Assembly (NCBI GenBank): GCA_002454125.1
Contig: DKII01000136.1
Span: forward strand, 2,228-11,508
Reading direction: 5' to 3'
Source of the DNA: Novosphingobium sp. UBA6722
Lineage (GTDB): Bacteria > Pseudomonadota > Alphaproteobacteria > Sphingomonadales > Sphingomonadaceae
Length of the DNA: 9,281 nucleotides
How positions within the stretch are numbered: position 1 is the first letter of the stretch; each line of letters begins with the position of its first letter. Of the stretch, positions 1 to 7,491 are shown in pieces. The position numbers and the translations under genes were made by a program. The notes beneath the pieces are model-generated. The model made no database searches, had not been told where the DNA came from, and worked only from the letters and a program-made list of their open reading frames with translations.

Positions 1-1
1 G

Positions 2-2077
2 GCCGCGCGCGAGATGAAGGAGCGGGTCGGCCACCTGGTTGGCCCGGCGGTCGAAGGGATGCCCTGGCTCGGCACCTTCCACGCCATCGCTGCCAAGATG
101 CTGCGCCGCCATGCCGAGCTGGCCGGGCTGCAGAACAATTACACGATCATCGATACCGACGATCAGCTGCGCGTGCTCAAGCAGCTCATCCAGGCCGAGG
201 GGCTGGATGACAAGCGCTGGCCGCCTCGCCAGCTTGCCCAATGCATCGATCGCTGGAAAAACAAGGGGCTACGGCCCGAAGATCTCGATGCACTTGAGAA
301 TGAAAGCTTTGCCAACGGGCAAGGCCAGAAGTTCTACCGGCTCTACCAGGACCGGCTGAAGACGCTCAACGCCTGCGATTTCGGCGATCTGCTGCTGCAC
401 GTCGTCACGATCCTGCGCAGCTACCCGGAAGTGCTGGAGCAGTACCGCGCGCGCTTCAAGTACATCATGGTCGACGAGTATCAGGATACCAACCAGATCC
501 AGTACCTGTGGCTGCGCCTGCTGGCCCAGCCGCGCCACAACATCTGTGTGGTGGGCGATGACGACCAGTCAATCTATTCATGGCGCGGCGCAGAAGTTGC
601 CAATATCCTCAAGTTCGAAAAGGATTTTCCGGGCGCCAAGATCATCAAGTTGGAGCAGAATTATCGCTCTACCCCCGATATCCTCGCCGCCGCCTCGGGC
701 CTGATCGATGCCAACAGCCAGCGGCTCGGCAAGACGCTGTGGACCGAGCGCAACGGCGGCGACAAGGTCCGCGTGATCGGGGTCTGGGATGCGCCGGAGG
801 AAGCCCGCCGGGTGGGCGAGGAGATCGAGCGGCTGGAACGCGAAGGCGCCAGCCTCAACCAGGCGGCCATTCTCGTCCGCGCCCAGTTCCAGACCCGCGA
901 GTTTGAGGACCGCTTCATCGCGATCGGCATGGGCTATAAGATCATCGGCGGCTTCCGGTTCTACGAACGCGCCGAGATTCGCGATGCCCTCGCCTACCTG
1001 CGGCTGATTTCGCAGCCGAGCGACGACCTGGCGTTCGAGCGGATCTACAATACCCCCAAGCGCGGCCTGGGTGACAAGACGTTGGAAAAGCTCCACCGCC
1101 ATGCCCGGGTGCGCGGCGTGCCGCTGAGCCTGGCGGCGGTCGAGATTGCCGATACCGACGAGCTGCCGGCCCGGGCGCGCAACACGCTGGTCGATTTCAT
1201 GCGCGGTGTCGCGCGCTGGCGCGATCTCGCCAAGACCGCCGCCCCGGCGGAACTGGTCCGCACGCTGCTCGATGAAAGCGGCTACACCGCCGCGCTCCAG
1301 GCCGAAAAGACCGCTGAAAGCGCCGGCCGGCTGGAAAACCTCACCGAACTTGCCCGCGCGATGGAAGAATACGAGACGCTCGGCGATTTCCTTGAGCACG
1401 TCAGCCTGGTGATGGACAACGAGGCCGCCGACGATGCCGAAAAGGTCACGATCATGACCATGCACGGCGCAAAGGGGCTGGAGTTCGATAACGTGTTCCT
1501 GCCCGGCTGGGAGGAAGGCGTCTTCCCGAGCCAGCGCGCGCTTGACGAGGGCGGGCTTGCCAGCCTGGAGGAGGAGCGCCGCCTGGCCTATGTCGCGATC
1601 ACCCGCGCGCGGCGGCGCTGCACGATCATCCATGCCGCCAACCGGCGGATCTATGGCCAGTGGACCAGCTCGATCCCCAGCCGGTTCATCGCCGAGCTGC
1701 CCGAAGCCCATATCGAGCAGGAATCAACCCTGTCGGGCGGCGCCTCGCTGTGGCGGGCGCAGTGGAGCGAGCGGGACGATCCCTTTGCCCATGTCGCGCG
1801 CGACAGTGCGGCACGCGGCCAGTCGCGCGGCCCTGGCTGGCAGCGCGCGGCAGCCACCACCTATGACCCGACCCCGCGCCGCCTGCCCGAAGCGACGCGC
1901 TCTGCCGCGAGCTTCGCCGCCAAGCCGCGCGGTGACATCGCGCTTGGCGCGCGGGTGTTCCATGACAAGTTCGGTTACGGCACTGTGATCCGGCAGGAAG
2001 GCAACAAGCTGGAGATCGATTTCGAAACGGCCGGGCCCAAGCGCGTGATCGACAGTTTCGTCAAGCTGGCGGACTAA
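2..2077 (+). CDS. uvrD: UvrD/PcrA-family ATP-dependent DNA helicase, 5' end cut by window edge
   Basis: Superfamily 1A 3'-5' DNA helicase, known to act in nucleotide excision and mismatch repair and in removing stalled RNA polymerase. The frame is open from base 2, so the true start and the Walker A motif lie outside the window; the first visible residues (AAREMKERV) are motif Ia. Numbering visible residues from base 2, I see GTFHA (24-28), Walker B VDEYQDTN (157-164), VVGDDDQS (183-190), QNYRS (219-223), MHGAKGLEF (487-495) and motif VI VAITRAR (531-537). After a variable linker, the last ~50 residues form the small beta-rich C-terminal domain seen in UvrD/PcrA (GARVFHDKFGYGTV), known in PcrA to contact RNA polymerase. 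The visible 691 residues fit a family length of about 720-780, so little is missing. It stops with TAA at 2075-2077, 10 bp from the stop of the convergent methyltransferase. uvrD versus pcrA naming is uncertain. Confidence 0.96.
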   Translation, partial: AAREMKERVGHLVGPAVEGMPWLGTFHAIAAKMLRRHAELAGLQNNYTIIDTDDQLRVLKQLIQAEGLDDKRWPPRQLAQCIDRWKNKGLRPEDLDALENESFANGQGQKFYRLYQDRLKTLNACDFGDLLLHVVTILRSYPEVLEQYRARFKYIMVDEYQDTNQIQYLWLRLLAQPRHNICVVGDDDQSIYSWRGAEVANILKFEKDFPGAKIIKLEQNYRSTPDILAAASGLIDANSQRLGKTLWTERNGGDKVRVIGVWDAPEEARRVGEEIERLEREGASLNQAAILVRAQFQTREFEDRFIAIGMGYKIIGGFRFYERAEIRDALAYLRLISQPSDDLAFERIYNTPKRGLGDKTLEKLHRHARVRGVPLSLAAVEIADTDELPARARNTLVDFMRGVARWRDLAKTAAPAELVRTLLDESGYTAALQAEKTAESAGRLENLTELARAMEEYETLGDFLEHVSLVMDNEAADDAEKVTIMTMHGAKGLEFDNVFLPGWEEGVFPSQRALDEGGLASLEEERRLAYVAITRARRRCTIIHAANRRIYGQWTSSIPSRFIAELPEAHIEQESTLSGGASLWRAQWSERDDPFAHVARDSAARGQSRGPGWQRAAATTYDPTPRRLPEATRSAASFAAKPRGDIALGARVFHDKFGYGTVIRQEGNKLEIDFETAGPKRVIDSFVKLAD

Positions 2078-2087
2078 CCCGACCGGG

Positions 2088-2788
2088 TCACGGCCGGGGG
2101 CCGACCCACAGGCCGCGCTGGACGTGCAGCTGGGTCGGGGCAAAATCGGTGAACTCGCAGGCCGGCAACCCTTCCCGCTCGGCAAAGGCCAGCAGAAGCC
2201 GCCGCGCCTCGGGGATATCGCCCGTCGTCTCGTCCAGGCCCTTGTCGCTGTTGTCGAGATAGATGACGCCGCCCTTTGCCAGGTGCATCAGCGCGAAACG
2301 AACGCATTCCTCGCGGTGGCTGCCGTCAATCATGATCAGGTCATACTGCTGATCCGGCGCCAGCCCGACATAGTCCGCGCGGGTGGCCGCGAAACGGTAA
2401 TCCACGTTGCCCAGCTTGGCGATGCGCGCGGATACCAGGTCAAACCACGGCCGGTAATCCTCGATCGACACGACAGATCCGGCATGGCGCGAATACCACA
2501 TGGTCGACATGCCGGAGCCAAACTCCAGCACCCGGCTCTGCGGGGTAAGCACCTGCGCCAGATCGTTCTGGGCGTCATAGGAATCCAGGGTCGCTCTGGC
2601 CGCCGACCCATCAGCACGCGGGCCGCCCCGGTCAGGAGCGCACGCGGCCCATTGCGGAGCAGGCGGCCCAGTGAAACGGCCTCGCCAAGCTCGTCATGCA
2701 GCCGGGTCTTGCGCGTATCGCTGCCGGCATAGATCTTCCTGAGCGGTGTCATCGGGCCAAGCGAAACGCGAACGTCGCTGCTGGTCAT
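2088..2788 (-). pseudogene. Class I SAM-dependent methyltransferase with a single frameshift
   Basis: The two halves are in different frames. The N-terminal part starts at ATG 2788-2786 (MTSSDVRVSLG...) and reads well to ...RRPERPWI, ending near 2582. The C-terminal part runs from about 2581 to TGA at 2090-2088 and begins SYDAQNDLAQ... if one base is restored. Rejoined, the product is about 233 residues, with SAM-binding motif VLEFGSG (about 87-93), an acidic residue ending beta-2 (VSIED, 107-111), IMIDGSH (152-158) and a GGVIYLDNSD strand. These are typical of a Methyltransf_24-like Rossmann methyltransferase; the substrate is unknown. Adding a T to the TT at 2582-2583 gives Trp-Ile-Ser-Tyr-Asp, a natural reading, so a one-base deletion is the simplest cause. 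No slippery heptamer suggests programmed frameshifting. The C-terminal frame alone has a possible GTG start at 2552, but that would begin only a few residues before motif I. It could be a real pseudogene or a sequencing error. Confidence 0.78.
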
Positions 2789-2896
2789 CTGAATGGCCTT
2801 GCTGCTGAAATTGCCGGATAGCTTGCACTGCCCCAGCCCCACAACGGGGTCAAGCGCGCACCAGCCCGGCCGCAACCGGGTGGCAGCCAGCCGGCC

Positions 2897-4291
2897 TTAC
2901 AGCGCCGAAATACCCAGGAAACCGGGGATCGGGCCGTTCCACTCGCCCGGTTCGCCCGCTGGCTCACGCTCTTCACGGCGTGGGCGGTCCTCGCGGCGCG
3001 GCTTTTCAGCGCGCGCGGCGCGCGGGGCTTCCTCGCGGGCCGGAGCTTCCTCACGCGGGGCGCGCGCTTCGCGGCGCGGTTTGTCCTCGCGCGGCTTGGC
3101 TTCCCGCTCGGGCTTATCTGCGCTGGCCTTACGCTCCCGCGGAGCGCGTTCGGGCTTGTCGGCGGCTTTGCCGGTCTCGAGCGCATAGACCGGGATCTTC
3201 ATGCCGGTCAGCTTTTCGACATTGTCGATCGCTTCGAGGTCCTCGGGCGCCACCAGCGTGAAGGCGCGGCCCGTGGCACCGGCACGGCCGGTGCGACCGA
3301 TCCGGTGGACGTAATCGTCCGGGTGCCAGGGGGTGTCGAAGTTGAAGACGTGGCTTACGCCCTTCACGTCCAGCCCGCGTGCAGCAACGTCGCTGCAGCA
3401 CAGGATGTTGATCTTGCCGTCCTTGAATTGGTCCAGCGTCGCAATGCGCGAGGATTGATCCATGTCACCGTGGATCTCGCCCGAGGAGAAACCGTGACTC
3501 TGCAGGCTCTTGTTGAGCTCACGCACCGTGGTCTTGCGGTTGGCGAAGATCATCGCGGTGCTGACATTGTCGGACCGCAGCAGGGTGCGCAGCACGTCAC
3601 GCTTGTTGCGGGCCGAAGGCACCAGCACCTTGTGCTGGGCAATGTTGACATTGGCCGAGGCCGGACGCGCCACTTCGATCGACTTCGGGTTGGTCAAGAA
3701 CTTGTCCGCCAGCTTCTTGATCGGCGGCGGCATGGTCGCGCTGAACAGCAGCGTCTGGCGGGTGGTCGGCAGCTTGGAACAGATCGTCTCGATGTCCGGG
3801 ATGAAGCCCATGTCGAGCATCCGGTCGGCCTCGTCGATCACCAGTAGATCGCAGCCGGTCAGCAGGATCTTGCCGCGCTCGAACAGGTCCATCAGCCGGC
3901 CCGGGGTGGCGATCAGCACGTCAACGCCTTCGTTCAGCGCCTTGACCTGGTCCCCCATCTGCACGCCGCCAATCAGCAGCGCCATCTTGAGGTCGTGGTT
4001 CTTGCCGTAAGCCTCGAAATTCTCGGCCACCTGAGCGGCGAGTTCGCGGGTCGGCTCGAGGATCAGGCTGCGCGGCATCATCGCCCGGCGGCGGCCGTGG
4101 GCCAGGATGTCGATCATCGGCAGCACGAAGCTGGCGGTCTTGCCGGTGCCGGTCTGGGCGATCGCGATCAGATCGCGCATCATCAGCACGGACGGGATCG
4201 CCTGGGCCTGGATCGGCGTGGGCGTGTCATAGCCCTTGGCCTTCACGGCCTGGACAAGTTCGGGAGAGAGGCCGAGATCGGCGAAGGGCAT
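2897..4291 (-). CDS. rhlE: DEAD-box ATP-dependent RNA helicase, RhlE-like
   Basis: RNA helicase of 464 residues that remodels RNA (ribosome assembly or mRNA turnover in this family). The RecA-like core is complete: Q motif with PTPIQ (24-28), Walker A AQTGTGKT (45-52), PTREL (80-84), TPGR (129-132), DEAD (153-156), SAT (184-186), FANRK (249-253), ARGLD (304-308) and HRIGRTGR (329-336). From about residue 370 to 450 there is a low-complexity tail rich in Arg, Glu, Lys, Pro and Ala, probably disordered, closing with a non-charged GPIPGFLGISAL end. Such basic tails in RhlE/DeaD proteins usually add RNA affinity. The ATG at 4291-4289 gives the compact N-terminus (MPFADLGLS) expected for the family; there is no clear Shine-Dalgarno before it. 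A promoter about 75-100 bp upstream suggests a separate transcription unit with a leader of about 65 nt. rhlE is the best label, but it is not distinguishable from close DEAD-box paralogues here. Confidence 0.95.
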   Translation of the reverse strand: MPFADLGLSPELVQAVKAKGYDTPTPIQAQAIPSVLMMRDLIAIAQTGTGKTASFVLPMIDILAHGRRRAMMPRSLILEPTRELAAQVAENFEAYGKNHDLKMALLIGGVQMGDQVKALNEGVDVLIATPGRLMDLFERGKILLTGCDLLVIDEADRMLDMGFIPDIETICSKLPTTRQTLLFSATMPPPIKKLADKFLTNPKSIEVARPASANVNIAQHKVLVPSARNKRDVLRTLLRSDNVSTAMIFANRKTTVRELNKSLQSHGFSSGEIHGDMDQSSRIATLDQFKDGKINILCCSDVAARGLDVKGVSHVFNFDTPWHPDDYVHRIGRTGRAGATGRAFTLVAPEDLEAIDNVEKLTGMKIPVYALETGKAADKPERAPRERKASADKPEREAKPREDKPRREARAPREEAPAREEAPRAARAEKPRREDRPRREEREPAGEPGEWNGPIPGFLGISAL

Positions 4292-4363
4292 AAATCAGGG
4301 ATATCCGGAAGAGTGTGAGCGGTCTGACGGTCCTCACGGGGCCGCCGCCACTGCTGAGCCGCG

Positions 4364-4392
4364 CCCTAGGCCCAAACGGGGCGGAAAGTCAA
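4364..4392 (-). promoter_or_regulatory. Candidate sigma70-type promoter for the DEAD-box helicase
   Basis: On the minus strand a -35-like TTGACT (4392-4387) is followed by a 17-nt spacer and CTAGGG (4369-4364). The -35 matches the TTGACA consensus in five of six bases; the -10 is weak but resembles the CTAnGG(C) form seen in the tRNA promoter of this window. The start of transcription would fall near 4357, giving the helicase mRNA a leader of about 65 nt. That leader contains a small possible hairpin (GTGAG pairing with CTCAC). Confidence 0.5.
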
Positions 4393-4405
4393 GGAAACTG
4401 GCCGG

Positions 4406-5026
4406 TCAGTCCTCGACCAGCATCATTTCGCGATAGCCCTGGACCTTGCACTTGGCCCCGCTGCGGGCCAGCAGCTCGTCGCGGTCGACGCAAAGCTGGC
4501 CGTCGCTGTGCTGCGAAACGAGGAAGCCGGAGTAGTAATCGCGGCCCTGGCAGGCCTTCTCCAGCGTCGCGCTGACCAGCCGCTGGCCGCGCAGGAACAG
4601 CACCAGCTTGTTGCCGCCGCCCGACTGGACGCCCAGCACCGAATTGAGCGGCACGCACTTGCCCATCTTGCGTTCGATCACCCGCGGTGCGCCCATGTCG
4701 CGCGCCTCGCTGCTGGCCATCGCAGCCAGCGGCATTGGCGCCGGGCGCGGGCTGATGCGGATGGTGACACGCTGCTCGATCCGCACCTGTTCGGCTACGG
4801 GCAGCCGGAACCGGTCGCGGAACACCGGGGCGATTTCCTCACCGCCATCGCTGATCCGGGAGAGCGGGTGGGCCGGGATCGAGACCAGCGGCGCCTTGGC
4901 CGGTTCGGCCGCCGCCTCATGCGGGAGCGCCGGCTTGTCCTGCGCCGACACGGCCGCAGCCATGCCGACTGCACCCGCAGTCAGGGCCAGCGCGGCTTGC
5001 GCAAGGAAAAGGTTGGAACGCTGCAT
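4406..5026 (-). CDS. Exported four-cysteine protein of unknown function
   Basis: I do not recognise a characterised family. The protein begins MQRSNLF followed by a hydrophobic Ala/Leu-rich stretch and an Ala-rich end (AAAVSA, then QD), a convincing Sec signal peptide with cleavage after VSA. The mature part is about 178 residues: an Ala/Pro-rich linker, an Arg-rich beta-like stretch (VRIEQRVTIRISPRP), then a compact C-terminal domain with four cysteines, in the contexts GKCVPL, EKACQG, QLCVDRD and AKCKV. Even spacing in an exported domain suggests two disulphides. A Met 11 codons further upstream (ATG 5059) would give MFKHRGYVTGA in front. I prefer 5026 because the signal-peptide n-region is then short and because a candidate promoter places transcription start near 5055, after that upstream Met. 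It is co-oriented with the helicase, but 114 bp and a promoter separate them. Confidence 0.8.
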   Translation of the reverse strand: MQRSNLFLAQAALALTAGAVGMAAAVSAQDKPALPHEAAAEPAKAPLVSIPAHPLSRISDGGEEIAPVFRDRFRLPVAEQVRIEQRVTIRISPRPAPMPLAAMASSEARDMGAPRVIERKMGKCVPLNSVLGVQSGGGNKLVLFLRGQRLVSATLEKACQGRDYYSGFLVSQHSDGQLCVDRDELLARSGAKCKVQGYREMMLVED

Positions 5027-5061
5027 TGCCCCGGTGACATAGCCCCTGTGCTTGAACATGC

Positions 5062-5090
5062 GCTTAACCCGGCAGGGCCGCAGCCTGCAA
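5062..5090 (-). promoter_or_regulatory. Candidate promoter for the exported four-cysteine protein
   Basis: Minus-strand TTGCAG (5090-5085), preceded by C, a 17-nt spacer and TTAAGC (5067-5062). The -35 has the same CTTGCA core as the sRNA and tRNA promoters in this window. Initiation would fall about 5054-5056, leaving a leader of about 28 nt for a start at 5026 and making a start at 5059 impossible from this promoter. Support is positional only. Confidence 0.4.
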
Positions 5091-5132
5091 GGGGGCTGGA
5101 AAGCACCCCGGCCCCATGCGATAGCCAGGGCG

Positions 5133-6578
5133 ATGACGACCGAGACCGAATTGTTTCTGGCAGAGGCCGCCGCCCTGCTCGGCCCGCGCGGGGTGACCCG
5201 CGATGCCGACCTGGTTACCCCGTGGCTGACCGACTGGCGCGGGCGCTATACCGGCGCGGCCCTGGCGCTGGCCTCGCCCGCCTCGACCGAGGAGGTGGCC
5301 GGGCTGGTCCGGCTCTGCGCCCGCCACCAGGTGCCGATCGTGCCGCAGGGCGGCAATTCGGGCATGTCGGGCGGCGCGACGCCGGACGAAAGTGGCCGCG
5401 CGATCCTGCTTTCGCTGCGGCGGATGACGCAGATCGGCGCGGTCGATGTCGCCGCGCGGCAAGTCACATGTCAGGCCGGCGTGGTGCTCCAGAACCTCCA
5501 CGCCGCGGCCGAGGCCGAGGGGCTGCGCTTTCCGCTGACCCTGGGCGGCAAGGGTTCGGCCACGATCGGCGGGCTGATCTCGACCAATGCTGGCGGAACG
5601 CAGGTGCTGCGCCACGGCGTGATGCGCGCGCTGGTGCTGGGGATCGAGGCGGTGCTGCCTGATGGCTCGGTCTACTCCGCCCTCACCCCGCTCAAGAAGG
5701 ACAACCGCGGGTTTGACCTCAAGCAGCTGTTCATCGGCGCCGAGGGCACGCTGGGGATCGTCACCGGGGCAACGCTGAAGCTGGTGCCGGCGCTGGCCGA
5801 CCGGGTGGTGGCCTGGGTCGGCCTACCCTCGATCCACGCCGCGCGCGAACTGCTGGTGCACTGCGAGAATGCCGCGGGCAGCCTGCTCGAAGGGTTCGAG
5901 GTGATGCCGCAAGCCTGCCTGGAGGCCGTGCTCGATTACCTGCCCGACGCCCGCAACCCGCTGAGCGGCCAGCACGCCTGGCATGCGCTGATCGAACTTG
6001 CTGCCGATGCCGAGAGCGCTGCCACCTTGCGCGACCGGGCGGAGGCGCTGCTGGCTGACGCCTTTGAGTTGGGCCTGGCCGAGGATGCGGTCCTCTCCGC
6101 CAATGAAAGCCAGGCCGAGGCGTTCTGGACGCTGCGCGATTCCGTCTCGCCAGCTGAACGCGCCAAGGGACCGGCGATGCAGCATGACATTTCGGTCCCG
6201 GTCGCCGCCATGGCCGATTTCGTCGCCACGGCCGCGCCGACCATCGAGGCGGAGTTCCCCGGCACGCAGGCGCTGGGGTTTGGGCACCTGGGCGATGGCA
6301 ATATCCATTTCCATGTCCTGGCACCCAAGGGCGTGGTCCACGGCGAATGGGCCGAGGGCCAGGGCAAGGCAATCAGCGCCCGCGTCCACGACCTGGTGAC
6401 CGCCGCGCAAGGCTCGATCAGTGCCGAACACGGGATCGGCCAGATGAAGCGCGACGAGCTCGCACGGCTGGGCGATCCGGTCGCCCTCGCCCTGCTCCGC
6501 CAGGTCAAGGCAGCGCTCGATCCGCAGGGGTTGATGAACCCCGGCAAGCTGCTTGCGCAAGGCAGTCCAACCGCCTAA
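5133..6578 (+). CDS. FAD-linked oxidoreductase, D-2-hydroxyglutarate/D-lactate dehydrogenase-like
   Basis: 481-residue flavoenzyme of the GlcD/LDHD/D2HGDH type, expected to oxidise a D-2-hydroxyacid to the 2-oxoacid and pass electrons to a carrier. The FAD-binding PCMH domain shows PQGGNSGMSGG (71-81), TLGGKGSATIGGLISTNAGG (136-155) and, later, FIGAEGTLGIVTGA. The FAD-oxidase C domain shows GHLGDGNIHFHV (384-395; His385 and His392 are the usual metal/substrate ligands) and AEHGIG (431-436, His433), ending DPQGLMNPGKLL. No iron-sulphur domain is attached. The exact substrate cannot be read from sequence; D-2-hydroxyglutarate and D-lactate are the main alternatives. I chose ATG 5133 because AGGG lies just upstream (5127-5130) and the MTTETELF start fits the family. 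The longer frame from TTG 5052 would add 27 odd residues and run into the start of the divergent gene. The SapC-family gene follows after 57 bp, so the two may be co-transcribed. Confidence 0.93.
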   Translation: MTTETELFLAEAAALLGPRGVTRDADLVTPWLTDWRGRYTGAALALASPASTEEVAGLVRLCARHQVPIVPQGGNSGMSGGATPDESGRAILLSLRRMTQIGAVDVAARQVTCQAGVVLQNLHAAAEAEGLRFPLTLGGKGSATIGGLISTNAGGTQVLRHGVMRALVLGIEAVLPDGSVYSALTPLKKDNRGFDLKQLFIGAEGTLGIVTGATLKLVPALADRVVAWVGLPSIHAARELLVHCENAAGSLLEGFEVMPQACLEAVLDYLPDARNPLSGQHAWHALIELAADAESAATLRDRAEALLADAFELGLAEDAVLSANESQAEAFWTLRDSVSPAERAKGPAMQHDISVPVAAMADFVATAAPTIEAEFPGTQALGFGHLGDGNIHFHVLAPKGVVHGEWAEGQGKAISARVHDLVTAAQGSISAEHGIGQMKRDELARLGDPVALALLRQVKAALDPQGLMNPGKLLAQGSPTA

Positions 6579-6635
6579 AGCCGCGCCTTTCTGCCCGGTT
6601 ACATTCCGTCCCGGGTCGCCAATCGGAGAGAATGC

Positions 6636-7433
6636 ATGGCCAGCGCGCCGAACGCCACCAACCTGCCGCTGTTCTACAATGATCTGATGCCGCTCAACAG
6701 CCAGGATCACGCGAACTACAAGACCCGCAACACCGATCAGGCGACCTGGCTGGTAGGCGCTCACGCCGTGCCGCTGACCGCCGAGGAATTCATCCACGCC
6801 GGCCGCAACTATCCGATCGTCTTCGCTTCGGCTGAACAGCCGGTGCCGTTGGCGCTGATGGGCCTGAACGAAGGCATCAACCTGTTCGTTGATGACAAGG
6901 GCAAGCTGGTCAACGACGGGGTCTATATCCCGGCCTATGCCCGCCGCTATCCGTTCATGCTGGCCAAGCTGCAGCCCGATTCGGACGAGCTGTCGCTGTG
7001 CTTTGACCCGACCAGCGACCTGGTGGGCGATCTGGACGAAGGCAACGCCCTGTTTGACGGCACCGAGCCCAGCGAAACCACCAAGGGCATGCTCGAATTC
7101 TGCAAGAGCTTCGAGGAAGCCGGGATCCGCACCCAGCAGTTCGTGGACGAGCTGAACAAGCATGACCTGCTGATGGACGGCGAAGTCTCGATCCAGCAGC
7201 AGGGCTTTGACCAGCCGTTCATCTATCGCGGCTTCCGCATGGTCGACCAGGAAAAGCTGCGTGACCTGCGCGGTGACGCGCTGCGCGCGATGAACCAGAA
7301 CGGCATGCTGGCGCTGATCTTCGCGCACCTGTTCTCGCTCGATCTGATCAGCGGGCTGTTTGCGCGCCAGGTTCAGGCCGGCAAGGGTCCGATCTCGTTT
7401 GACGAGCTGCAGGCCGCCGCTGCCAAGGCCTGA
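6636..7433 (+). CDS. SapC family protein (soluble, function unknown)
   Basis: 265-residue protein recognisable as the 'SapC family' common in sphingomonads and Caulobacter. Family-like features are the LPLFYNDLMPLNSQDH start, YPIVFA, VYIPAYARRYPF (96-107), LFDGTEPSETTKGMLEFCKSF and GFRMVDQEKLRDL. The name is misleading: I see no membrane segments or signal peptide, so it is not the Salmonella SapC peptide-transport permease. In related bacteria such genes often sit beside tryptophan-halogenase-like genes and TonB-dependent receptors; none is present here. Start ATG 6636 is supported by a strong GGAGAG ribosome-binding site at 6625-6630, five bases upstream. It lies 57 bp after the FAD enzyme with no terminator between, and is followed by the small RNA locus. 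A 7-bp hairpin without a T-run lies just after its stop. Confidence 0.88.
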   Translation: MASAPNATNLPLFYNDLMPLNSQDHANYKTRNTDQATWLVGAHAVPLTAEEFIHAGRNYPIVFASAEQPVPLALMGLNEGINLFVDDKGKLVNDGVYIPAYARRYPFMLAKLQPDSDELSLCFDPTSDLVGDLDEGNALFDGTEPSETTKGMLEFCKSFEEAGIRTQQFVDELNKHDLLMDGEVSIQQQGFDQPFIYRGFRMVDQEKLRDLRGDALRAMNQNGMLALIFAHLFSLDLISGLFARQVQAGKGPISFDELQAAAAKA

Positions 7434-7449
7434 TTGCCGCGCTCAAACG

Positions 7450-7471
7450 CCGGGGCTTGCATAAGTCCCGG
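7450..7471 (+). repeat. Inverted repeat straddling the sRNA -35 element
   Basis: CCGGGGC (7450-7456) and GTCCCGG (7465-7471) can pair over seven positions with one G-T, around an 8-nt centre that contains the -35 hexamer TTGCAT. In RNA it would be a hairpin 16 nt after the SapC stop, but with no U-run it is a poor terminator. In DNA it is placed like an operator. The role is unproven. Confidence 0.4.
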
Positions 7472-7485
7472 TAGCGGCATATCTT
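7457..7485 (+). promoter_or_regulatory. Candidate promoter of the small RNA
   Basis: TTGCAT (7457-7462), preceded by C, a spacer of exactly 17 nt and TATCTT (7480-7485). The -10 matches TATAAT in four of six positions. Initiation is expected around 7491-7493, just before the structured RNA. The CTTGCAT-N17 arrangement recurs upstream of the tRNA gene. Confidence 0.6.
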
Positions 7486-7491
7486 CTTAAC

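Noticed and set aside
578..1711. 377-codon minus-strand frame inside uvrD
   Set aside because: Antisense shadow of a gene with every expected helicase motif; no ribosome-binding site or family resemblance.
2078..2110. Terminator between uvrD and the convergent methyltransferase
   Set aside because: Only a short GC-rich palindrome (CCCGACCGGG) with no T-run on either strand.
5092..5115. Stem-loop GGGGCTGG / CCGGCCCC upstream of the FAD gene
   Set aside because: It leaves the ribosome-binding site free and has no T-run; in GC-rich sequence an 8-bp stem is common, so no riboswitch or attenuator is claimed.
5052..5132. 27-residue upstream extension of the FAD enzyme from TTG
   Set aside because: Overlaps the start region of the divergent gene, and the ATG 5133 has an AGGG site and a family-like beginning.
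4508..5662. 384-codon plus-strand frame
   Set aside because: Runs antisense over the exported protein and out of frame through the FAD enzyme; both real genes have motif support.
5823..7328. 501-codon open frame on the minus strand
   Set aside because: It lies antisense across both the FAD enzyme and the SapC gene, its translation resembles no protein family, and GC-rich third positions create such frames.
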